DNA from: CAYQEC01 sp964569015
GTDB taxonomy: Bacteria > Actinomycetota > Acidimicrobiia > Spongiisociales > UBA5794
Assembly: GCA_964569015.1 (NCBI GenBank)
Contig: CAZMSN010000070.1
Location: 1-8,092 of the forward strand
Direction: 5' to 3'
DNA: 8,092 nucleotides
The notes beneath the pieces are model-generated. The model was not told where the DNA came from and did no database searches. It saw only the letters and a list, made by a program, of their open reading frames with translations. Positions 1-5,533 of this stretch are shown here, one piece after another (position 1 is the stretch's first letter; each line of letters begins with the position of its first letter). The position numbers and the translations under genes are program-made.

Positions 1-2
1 TT

Positions 3-242
3 GTGGGAGACCTGTCCGAGTTCTTCGAGGACGGGGAGCTGAGCGATGAGGAGCGGGCCGATCTCCGAGAGCAGCTGCAGGAGCAATTCGGCGAGGGATT
101 CGAGGGATTCGACTTCGAGTTCGATTTCCCCGGGGACGCGAATCGCCGCTTCGGTTTCTGGGGCGGCGACCGGTGGCTGCCCGACGATCTTCAGGAGCGT
201 CTCGACGACCTCGCTCCTGAGGCTTCCGGCGCCTCTATCTGA
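3..242 (+). CDS. C-terminal part of an acidic protein of unknown function (probably 5'-truncated)
   Basis: The frame is open from the window edge to a TGA at 240-242. A GTG at position 3 could serve as a start, but no upstream sequence is visible, so the frame may simply continue from outside and this may be only the tail of a longer protein. The visible 79 residues are very rich in Asp, Glu, Phe and Gly. They begin with a charged helical stretch (SDEERADLREQLQEQ), then an F/E/D/G segment (FEGFDFEFDFPG), then an aromatic patch (FGFWGGDRW) and a second charged helix (DDLQERLDDL). There is no membrane segment or recognisable catalytic motif. The composition suits a flexible acidic tail that might contact a basic partner. 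Codon choice matches the neighbours, so I think it is really coding. I do not recognise the family. The 36-bp repeat array begins about 25 nt after the stop. Confidence 0.6.
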   Translation: MGDLSEFFEDGELSDEERADLREQLQEQFGEGFEGFDFEFDFPGDANRRFGFWGGDRWLPDDLQERLDDLAPEASGASI

Positions 243-303
243 ACCCACACCGCCCCCTGCCTCCTGCGAACCCAGGGTTGGGGGACCGGGTTTTCATGGT
301 TAC

Positions 304-352
304 CAGCCCACGGTTCGTGGTGCCCGCGTCGCCGTCGGCGAACCGTGGGCTG
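304..352. repeat. Perfect 14-bp inverted repeat (units 2 and 3 of the 36-bp array)
   Basis: Positions 304-317 (CAGCCCACGGTTCG) are the exact reverse complement of 339-352 and enclose a 21-nt loop. The arms are the cores of units 2 and 3. Both cores differ from the array consensus, yet they remain perfectly complementary to each other. No T-run follows on the plus strand, so it does not look like a simple terminator of the upstream gene. Confidence 0.85.
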
Positions 353-412
353 TGGCGTAGGGTTTTCAGATGTGCGAGCCCTGGGTTGGGGGACAGGGTT
401 TTCGCAATTACG

Positions 413-459
413 AACCCAGGGTTGGGGGACCGGGTTTTCAGATGTGCCAACCCTGGGTT
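413..459. repeat. Perfect 13-bp inverted repeat (units 5 and 6 of the 36-bp array)
   Basis: Positions 413-425 (AACCCAGGGTTGG) are the exact reverse complement of 447-459, again with a 21-nt loop. The geometry is nearly identical to the 304-352 hairpin, though the arm sequence differs. Unit 4 (377-387) could instead pair with unit 5 (413-423) through one G-U wobble, so alternative folds are possible. The downstream arm ends 18 nt before the proposed -10 box of the glycerate kinase promoter. Confidence 0.85.
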
Positions 460-477
460 GAGTGCAGGGCGGGGCGG

Positions 478-489
478 TAGCGTGAGCTG
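478..489 (+). promoter_or_regulatory. Putative leaderless promoter of the glycerate kinase gene (-10 TAGCGT)
   Basis: TAGCGT at 478-483 fits the actinobacterial -10 pattern TAnnnT. It is followed by exactly 6 nt and then the ATG at 490, which would place transcription start at or next to the start codon. No Shine-Dalgarno sequence is visible before this ATG. A TTGAGT at 458-463 resembles a -35 box but lies only 14 nt from the -10, and it is formed by the last array core. Two other genes here show the same TAnnnT-N6-ATG arrangement. Confidence 0.5.
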
Positions 490-1623
490 ATGGCCGCATC
501 GCCCCGGTCGCGTGACCTTCTCGTCGAATGTCTCCATGCGGCCGTTGCCGCCGCCGATCCCGCCGCCGCCGTCGAGCGGCACCTGCGGCACCATCCCCTC
601 CCCGCCGTCCCCGTGGTGCTCGGGCTCGGCAAGGCGGCTCCCGCCATGGCCCGCGGTGTCGCCCGAGCCCTCGGCGGCTGCGCCCTCGCCGGTCTCGTCG
701 TCGGCGACCACATCGAGGATGTGCCTGCGGGCATCGACCTGATGGTCGGCGGCCACCCGGTGCCGGATCGCCGCAGCATCGCAGCAGGGAGGGCGCTCCT
801 CGACCGTGCCGCTTCCCTCGACGACGGCGACTTGGCTTTGGTGCTCGTCTCCGGCGGTGGCTCGGCGCTGGCGGAGGCGCCGCTTCCCGGAGTCTCCCTC
901 GGCGACATCGCGGCCACCACCGAGCGGCTGCTGAGGAGCGGTGCCGCCATCGACGAGATCAACACGGCCCGTAGCCGCCTCTCCCTGCTCAAGGGTGGAG
1001 GCCTGGCGCGGGCGATCGCTCCCGCCCGGGTCATCACTCTGGTGCTCTCGGATGTCGTCGGCGACCGCCTCGAGGTGATCGCGTCGGGTCCCACGGTGGA
1101 AAGCGGCGAGGAGGATGACCCCACCGTCGCCATCGTCGGGAATGCCGCCACCGCGGCTGCCGGGGCGGCCGAAGCGGCACGCCGCCTCGGCAAGCAAGCG
1201 ATCGTCGTCGACACGACCCTCACCGGCGAGGCATCACGGCGGGCTGGGGACGTGATCGAGCATTGCCGTCATGCCGAGGGCGACCTGTTCGTGTTCGCCG
1301 GGGAGACCACGGTGACGGTCACCGGCAAGGGTCGGGGAGGCCGGAATCAGGAGGCAGCGCTGGCTGCCGCCGTCCATCTCGACGGGACGGGCGACATCAC
1401 TTTCCTCGCCGCCGGCACCGACGGCATCGATGGCACGACCGACGCGGCGGGAGCCGTCGTCGATGGAGACACGGTGAGGCGGGGAACGGCGCGCGGCATG
1501 AACGCCGTCGCCTCTCTTGCAGGCCACGATTCGGGCGGTTACTTCGCCGGTTCCCCGGAACGCATCGTCACCGGACCGACCGGCACCAACGTCGGTGACC
1601 TCTGGCTGGTGCTCCGCCGGTGA
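490..1623 (+). CDS. Glycerate 2-kinase, DUF4147/MOFRL family
   Basis: The 377-residue cytoplasmic protein should phosphorylate D-glycerate with ATP to 2-phosphoglycerate, feeding glycerate from glyoxylate, serine or sugar-acid breakdown into lower glycolysis. The N-terminal DUF4147 domain (about 1-230) shows LGLGKAAPAMA near 44-54 with Lys48, GGHPVPD at 87-93, SGGGSAL at 121-127, LSLLKGGGLA at 164-173, LSDVVGD at 186-192 and ASGPT at 198-202. The C-terminal MOFRL domain (about 260-372) shows GETTVTVTGKGRGGRNQE at 271-288, AGTDGIDGTTDAAGA at 308-322 and TGPTGTNVGD at 361-370. All hallmark motifs are present. It is somewhat shorter than many members (usually above 400 residues), mainly because the N-terminus is compact. 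The ATG is supported by the TAnnnT box 6 nt upstream. No other glycerate-pathway gene lies nearby. Related genes are called gck or ttuD; I cannot choose a symbol. Confidence 0.95.
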   Translation: MAASPRSRDLLVECLHAAVAAADPAAAVERHLRHHPLPAVPVVLGLGKAAPAMARGVARALGGCALAGLVVGDHIEDVPAGIDLMVGGHPVPDRRSIAAGRALLDRAASLDDGDLALVLVSGGGSALAEAPLPGVSLGDIAATTERLLRSGAAIDEINTARSRLSLLKGGGLARAIAPARVITLVLSDVVGDRLEVIASGPTVESGEEDDPTVAIVGNAATAAAGAAEAARRLGKQAIVVDTTLTGEASRRAGDVIEHCRHAEGDLFVFAGETTVTVTGKGRGGRNQEAALAAAVHLDGTGDITFLAAGTDGIDGTTDAAGAVVDGDTVRRGTARGMNAVASLAGHDSGGYFAGSPERIVTGPTGTNVGDLWLVLRR

Positions 1624-1637
1624 GGGATCTACCGATG

Positions 1638-1669
1638 TGAGCCCCGGCCGCTGATGCGGCCGAGGCTCA
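1638..1669. terminator. Bidirectional hairpin terminator between convergent genes
   Basis: Arms 1638-1651 and 1656-1669 pair over 14 positions with one C-A mismatch (1644/1663), closing a TGAT tetraloop. The stem is very GC-rich (GGCCGC/GCGGCC). It begins 14 nt after the stop of the glycerate kinase gene and lies 25 nt past the stop of the minus-strand beta-propeller gene, so it can serve both. There is no U-tract on either strand, which is common in high-GC actinobacteria. Confidence 0.7.
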
Positions 1670-1694
1670 TCGTCCCCCTCGATTCGAAAGGTGC

Positions 1695-3752
1695 TCAGCG
1701 TCCGCTGAAGGTCACCCACGCCTCTTCGGCGAGTGTGTCGAGGTCGCTCTGCAGGATGCCGCCGTCGGAGACGGTGAGGAGCTTGTCACCCACCACGAGT
1801 GAGCGGCGGATCGGCAAGCGCCAGCCCTCCCACTCGATCTCCTCGCTCTCGGGGTCGTTCGAGTAGCTGTGGGTGATGCGGGCCAGTTCCTCGATGCCGT
1901 TGTCGTCGACGCGGACGGCGATGGCCCCGGAGAAGCCGCCGTCGGTCTCGGTCTCCTCGTCCCACCACCAGGTTTGCACCGGCAGCACCGTCAAGCCGGT
2001 CGGGACCCAGTGGAGGAAGGCGTGGTGGTCGTACTCGACCTCGGAGTAGCCGTGCTCGAGCGTGTACTTGTGGAGAAGCTCGGGGTTGGCGAGGTCGTTC
2101 ACGTCGAACACCGAGATCTGGGTGCCGAGGGTGCCGCCCTCCTCGGTGGCGTCCTGTCCGATTCCCAGCAGCAGGCCGTCACCCAGCGGGTGGAGGTAGG
2201 CGGAGTAGCCGAGGATCTTCAGCTCGCCGGCGACGGTCGGGTTGCCGGGATCGGACAGATCGATCGTGTAGAGCGGGTCGGTCTGGCGGAACGTGACGAC
2301 GTAGCCGACGTCGCCCATGAACCGCACCGAGTAGATCCGCTCACCCTCGCCGAGCCCTCCGACCGATCCGACTTCGACCAGTTCGCCGTTCCGGTCTTCG
2401 AGCACGATCACGAAGCTCTCAGAGTCGATGTCGTCCCACCACCAGTCCGGGGAGTCGGTGGTGGCGACCCTGAGGAAGCCGTTGTACTCGGACATCGACC
2501 ACTGGCTGAGCATGAAGCCCGTCACCGCGCCGCTGGCGGCGTAGGTCGTGGCGTCCGGGTCGGAGATGTCGAACTTGTGGATCTCGGTGGTGTGGCCTTC
2601 ACGCGCGGCGTCTGCGTCGCCGCTCTCCTCGAGCATCACCCAATCCACCCAGCGGGTCGTGGCGACGTAGAGGGAATTCCCTGAGGCATAGACGATGTTT
2701 CCGTCGGCCAGCACGCCCACCGAGTTGTCCGTCTTCAGGCCCTGGTCGAGGTCGATGGTGAGCACGGTCAGCATGTTGATGCCGGCGAACTCCTGCGGGT
2801 GATGAGCCTGGGAGCAGTCGAGCAACGAGCCCTCGTCGATGACGGCGCCGTTGCCGTCCTCGATCACGTAGTAGGGCACCCAGTTCTCGATGGTCGAGTT
2901 CATCACGACCTCGCGGTTGGCCTGCTCGGCATCCCGTTCGGCCTTCAGACCGTTGGACTCGGGGTAGACGAACTCGAGGCCGGTGGGGTAGGAGCTGAGG
3001 ACGAGACGCACCGTGCCGTCGATCATCCTGGCGCTGATGTAGGTGCCGTCCAAGTAGAGCGTTCGGACCGTCGACATGTTGGCCGGATCGCTGACGTCGA
3101 TCTCGGAGATCACCGAGATCGGGCTTCCGTAGTAGTCCGGCATGGTCGCGTTGAGGCCGGTGCCAGACCGCACGCTGAGGCCGTTCGCTGCCGACATCAC
3201 GAGCACCCGGTCGCCTTCGAAGAACATGTCTTGCGCCCACCCGGTGTCGAGGGAGAGCGATCCGGCGAGCCGGACTTCGTCTCCGGTGACGTCCACCGCA
3301 TAGAGCACGCCGTTTGCGATCGCCATGACGAGCCGCCCGTCGGTCTTGACGATGTCGGGCTCGTCGATGCCGACCTCCTGCACGTTGGTGGTCGAGTACG
3401 CGATGCCCTGTTCACCGGCTCCTGCATTGGTGGGGGCCGCCTCGCTGTCGGCGGCTTCCTCTCGGACGTCGCCGCCCAGGGCGATCCCCTTGTAGCCGTA
3501 GCCGCCGTAGTCGAAGCCCCAGGGGCCGACGAGGTCGACGGCATGTTCCTTGACGTAGTTGAGGAAGTCGTCGCAGGCGTCGAAGCGCTGCAGCGTGTGA
3601 GCGGTCAGCTGGGCCTGGATGGGAGGCCTGCCGATCGTTGTGGGTGGGCTGGACGTGGTGACCGAGCCACCGGTCGGGTCCCATCCTCCCGAAGTGCTGC
3701 ATGCCGATATCAGCAGTGTGAATCCGAGCAAGGCAATGGTGATGCGTCTCAT
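1695..3752 (-). CDS. Secreted lipoprotein with beta-propeller domain (Beta_propel / COG4880 family)
   Basis: The 685-residue protein begins with a lipoprotein signal: basic MRR, a hydrophobic core, then LISAC with lipidated Cys18. A Ser/Thr/Pro/Gly-rich linker follows to about residue 45. The rest matches the secreted beta-propeller family distantly related to WD40. The entry motif TTNVQEVGIDEPDIVKTDG is at 121-139, followed by repeated beta-strand blades such as VLYAVDV and SVISEIDVSDP. The most conserved family segment lies at 472-502 (IYSVRFMGDVGYVVTF...DPLYTIDLSDP), followed by GYSAYLHPLGDGLLLGIG at 515-532 and YDHHAFLHW in 584-592. Cys60 and Cys313 could form a disulfide. No catalytic residues are known, so substrate and partner are unclear; binding at the outer face of the membrane is likely. 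It starts 69 nt after the SGNH hydrolase gene on the same strand, has a good Shine-Dalgarno site and no clear promoter of its own, so the two are probably co-transcribed. Confidence 0.92.
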   Translation of the reverse strand: MRRITIALLGFTLLISACSTSGGWDPTGGSVTTSSPPTTIGRPPIQAQLTAHTLQRFDACDDFLNYVKEHAVDLVGPWGFDYGGYGYKGIALGGDVREEAADSEAAPTNAGAGEQGIAYSTTNVQEVGIDEPDIVKTDGRLVMAIANGVLYAVDVTGDEVRLAGSLSLDTGWAQDMFFEGDRVLVMSAANGLSVRSGTGLNATMPDYYGSPISVISEIDVSDPANMSTVRTLYLDGTYISARMIDGTVRLVLSSYPTGLEFVYPESNGLKAERDAEQANREVVMNSTIENWVPYYVIEDGNGAVIDEGSLLDCSQAHHPQEFAGINMLTVLTIDLDQGLKTDNSVGVLADGNIVYASGNSLYVATTRWVDWVMLEESGDADAAREGHTTEIHKFDISDPDATTYAASGAVTGFMLSQWSMSEYNGFLRVATTDSPDWWWDDIDSESFVIVLEDRNGELVEVGSVGGLGEGERIYSVRFMGDVGYVVTFRQTDPLYTIDLSDPGNPTVAGELKILGYSAYLHPLGDGLLLGIGQDATEEGGTLGTQISVFDVNDLANPELLHKYTLEHGYSEVEYDHHAFLHWVPTGLTVLPVQTWWWDEETETDGGFSGAIAVRVDDNGIEELARITHSYSNDPESEEIEWEGWRLPIRRSLVVGDKLLTVSDGGILQSDLDTLAEEAWVTFSGR

Positions 3753-3757
3753 CGTTG

Positions 3758-3763
3758 CTCCCT
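3758..3763 (-). promoter_or_regulatory. Ribosome binding site AGGGAG of the beta-propeller gene
   Basis: On the minus strand AGGGAG lies 5 nt before the ATG at 3752, which fixes that start just ahead of the lipoprotein signal. No TAnnnT box sits at leaderless distance here, unlike the upstream gene. That fits translation from an internal position on a shared transcript. Confidence 0.7.
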
Positions 3764-3821
3764 ACGTGGACCTCTTTCTCATGGGATGCATCGACCCCCT
3801 CTCCGGGTTCCCGGGATTCCG

Positions 3822-5375
3822 CTATTGCGTGAGAGCCGCCATCAGCGCACCGGTGAGCATGTCGTAGCCGAGGGCGTTCGGGTGGATGTCCGGCGGCACG
3901 TCGACCATGTGAGTCGTGGCGGCAGCGGTGCCTCGCATCGGCGTGAATCCGTCGGCGATCAACAAGCCGCGGCGATCGGCCGCCGCGGCTGCGATGGCAT
4001 TGAGGCGCTGCAGCGCGTTGTTGCTGCGCGCCTCGAAGGTGACCTGATCCTCGAACCCGAGGCTGAACGGGTTGTAGGCGAGCAGCACGATCACGGTGGC
4101 GTCGGGGAAGCCGTCCTCGAGATCGTCGAAGATGTCCTCGATGTTGAGGGCGTACGAGGCCAGCGAGCCCTCGATGCGGTCCGAGCAGATGGTGGTCTCG
4201 GTGTCCTCGCTGCAGTCGGGGGACGAGAGGTGGCCGAGCAGGTCGTTGGCCCCGATGTCGATCGTGACGTAGGCGACCTCGTGGTTGTCCGCGTAGACGA
4301 GGGCTTCGTCGAGCTGGCCTCCGTACAGCAGCGTCCCCGAGGTTTCTCCGGCGACGCCGAAGTTGGCGAGGCCGTAGCTGGTTTCGTCCCTCTCGGAGAG
4401 TTGTCGGTGGAAGCGTGACACGTAGCCGTCGGTGGCCTCCTCCACGCCCACACCGGCGGCGAGGGAATCGCCGAGTGCGACGTATGCAGGGGTGCCTTCG
4501 GTGAAGGCAGTGGAGACGAGTCCGGGGCCGTACGTTTCGGTGACGGCAGCGGCAGGGATCTCGAAGCTGCCGATGTTGCCGAAGGCGCGCAGCGCCGCTT
4601 CGCTGTCGATGGCGGTGTCGCTGCGGTTGATGCCGGTGACCACCACCCGGTCGTCGCCGACGACGATCTGTTGCACCTCGGCGCCCTGCTGAGCGAGCGC
4701 CCGGTTGAGATCCGCCACCTCGGCGATCATCTCCTCGATGGCGTTGCGCGCCACTCCGGGCAGGCTGAAGATCCCGACATCGGCGTCGAGGAGTTCGAGT
4801 GTCAGCCGGCCCCCTTCGGCAGTGGCGCCCAGCTCTCCTTCGACGGCGAGACTGCCTCGTTTGAAGCGGCCGACGAATCCGATCCGGCCGGCTTCTCCCA
4901 GCGGGTTGAGGATGTCGATGGTCACTTGCTCGAAGGGGCCGTTGCCATCTGCCAGCGCGTCCTGGAGCACCGCGTTCAGCTCGGCCTCGGTGAGTTGCAG
5001 GCGGAACCCCGTCTCGGAGACCGAGGCGTCGATCTTGTCCTCTGCCGATGCCAGCGCCACCGGGTTGGCCGGCGCCACCGGCCCGCCGGACGTGCCGACA
5101 AACGCGGCGAGGATCTGGAGCGTCCCGATGATGGCGACGATGATTGATCCGGCGAGCGTCAAGATCACGAGCACCAGGACGGCTCGTCCGAGTCGGGGAC
5201 CGGCGGCCGCTGCGGCGGCGACGGCGACAACGAGGACCCCGAGCGCGATGGCGATGGCCATCGTCTCGCCCAGTGTGAACAGGGCGAGCCCGCCTGATGC
5301 CAGGGCGGCCAGGAGCCCGAAGAACACGAGGCCGAATCGCAGTGCACCGGTCGTACCTGGCTCAGGCGCGGTCAT
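3822..5375 (-). CDS. Membrane-anchored SGNH/GDSL hydrolase with YpmS (DUF2140)-like domain
   Basis: The 517-residue protein has three parts. Residues 12-94 form three transmembrane helices (about 13-35, 37-57, 64-94). The basic PRLGR loop between helices 2 and 3 implies an inside N-terminus and an outside C-terminus. Residues about 105-250 form an alpha/beta region (LQLTEAELNAVLQDAL at 126-141, strands with alternating hydrophobics, FSLPGVARNAIEEMI near 213-227) that resembles DUF2140/YpmS or DUF2993 lipid-binding-like domains. Residues about 297-517 are an SGNH hydrolase: block I ALGDSLA with nucleophile Ser304, block II GVAGETS with Gly343, block III GANDLL with Asn377, and block V DIHPNALGY with His498. 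Asp lies two residues before the His (Asp496), not three, a variant seen in many actinobacterial members. It should cleave an ester (lipid, acyl or acetyl group) outside the membrane; the substrate is unknown. The start is supported by TAnnnT at leaderless spacing. It is probably the first gene of an operon with the downstream propeller lipoprotein. Confidence 0.9.
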   Translation of the reverse strand: MTAPEPGTTGALRFGLVFFGLLAALASGGLALFTLGETMAIAIALGVLVVAVAAAAAAGPRLGRAVLVLVILTLAGSIIVAIIGTLQILAAFVGTSGGPVAPANPVALASAEDKIDASVSETGFRLQLTEAELNAVLQDALADGNGPFEQVTIDILNPLGEAGRIGFVGRFKRGSLAVEGELGATAEGGRLTLELLDADVGIFSLPGVARNAIEEMIAEVADLNRALAQQGAEVQQIVVGDDRVVVTGINRSDTAIDSEAALRAFGNIGSFEIPAAAVTETYGPGLVSTAFTEGTPAYVALGDSLAAGVGVEEATDGYVSRFHRQLSERDETSYGLANFGVAGETSGTLLYGGQLDEALVYADNHEVAYVTIDIGANDLLGHLSSPDCSEDTETTICSDRIEGSLASYALNIEDIFDDLEDGFPDATVIVLLAYNPFSLGFEDQVTFEARSNNALQRLNAIAAAAADRRGLLIADGFTPMRGTAAATTHMVDVPPDIHPNALGYDMLTGALMAALTQ

Positions 5376-5387
5376 GAGCGCAGGCTA
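5376..5387 (-). promoter_or_regulatory. Putative leaderless promoter of the SGNH hydrolase gene (-10 TAGCCT)
   Basis: On the minus strand TAGCCT (plus coordinates 5382-5387) is followed by 6 nt and the ATG at 5375. There is no Shine-Dalgarno match, and no convincing -35 box is visible at 16-18 nt upstream. The spacing is identical to that before the genes at 490 and 6718. Confidence 0.5.
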
Positions 5388-5454
5388 CCGGGGCTGTGGA
5401 CAACGGGCCGTGTTCGCCGGATGGCGTCTGGGCGCCCCTGCTGCCAGGGAGGGT

Positions 5455-5478
5455 CGGCGAGGCCTCACGGCCTCGTCG
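5455..5478 (-). terminator. Hairpin downstream of the mannosyltransferase-like gene (distal of two)
   Basis: Arms 5455-5464 and 5469-5478 pair over 10 positions with one G-T wobble around a TCAC loop; the core is CGAGGCC/GGCCTCG. It lies about 56 nt past the stop of the minus-strand gene at 5534 and abuts a second hairpin. No U-tract follows. Confidence 0.55.
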
Positions 5479-5511
5479 GGGAGGGTGCTTCCCGCGGCGC
5501 GGGACCCTCTC
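5479..5511 (-). terminator. Hairpin downstream of the mannosyltransferase-like gene (proximal of two)
   Basis: The outer arms GAGGGT (5481-5486) and ACCCTC (5504-5509) enclose an inner CCCGC/GCGGG stem (5491-5495, 5499-5503) with a GGC loop and a 4-nt bulge on one side. Flanking bases 5479-5480 and 5510-5511 extend the pairing, one of them by wobble. It begins 23 nt past the stop codon, as expected for a terminator of the minus-strand gene. Confidence 0.6.
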
Positions 5512-5533
5512 GGCCCGCCGTTCTCGACCGCTG

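Larger units (their letters stand above)
267..482. repeat. Six-unit tandem 36-bp repeat array
   Basis: Units start at 267, 303, 339, 375, 411 and 447, an exact 36-bp period. Each opens with a palindrome-like core, C(g/c)A(a/g)CC followed by variable bases and GG(t/c)T. Units 1, 3, 4 and 5 also carry a conserved GGGTTTTC at offset 22-30. The first 30 bases of units 1 (267-296) and 5 (411-440) are identical. Unit 2 keeps only the core, and unit 6 keeps the core before diverging into the promoter of the glycerate kinase gene. The period equals 12 codons, so both strands stay open and give spurious repetitive reading frames (NPGLGDRVF-like or NPGLAHLKT-like). No unique spacers alternate with a constant repeat, so it is not a CRISPR array. 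The array sits between two codirectional genes. Its function is unknown; a dispersed intergenic repeat, RNA structure element or protein-binding array are all possible. Confidence 0.9.

Noticed and set aside
267..482. CRISPR-like array suggested by 30-bp near-repeats at 36-bp spacing
   Set aside because: The intervals are only about 6 nt and are themselves partly repeated (GATGTG, TGGTTA, CAATTA), there are no unique spacers, and no cas gene is visible.
541..575. GCCGCC-rich low-complexity run at the start of the glycerate kinase gene
   Set aside because: It encodes Ala-rich helix residues in frame with biased codons and is not a functional repeat.
235..1197. Long minus-strand open frame with 12-residue repeats, and a plus-strand frame over 278-490
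   Set aside because: The 36-bp period keeps frames open on both strands. The minus-strand frame also overlaps the clearly real glycerate kinase gene antisense and shows no domain; these are artefacts of the repeat and high GC.
3786..3822. Short palindromes (ATGCAT, and CCGG-GTTC-CCGG) between the SGNH and propeller genes
   Set aside because: The stems are only 4-6 bp and no terminator-like structure results; they are expected by chance in GC-rich DNA.
2799..4418. Plus-strand open frame of 539 codons
   Set aside because: It is antisense to the well-supported beta-propeller and SGNH genes, spans their intergenic gap, and has a composition typical of reverse-strand shadows (VDV, VGD, DVG runs) with no family motif.
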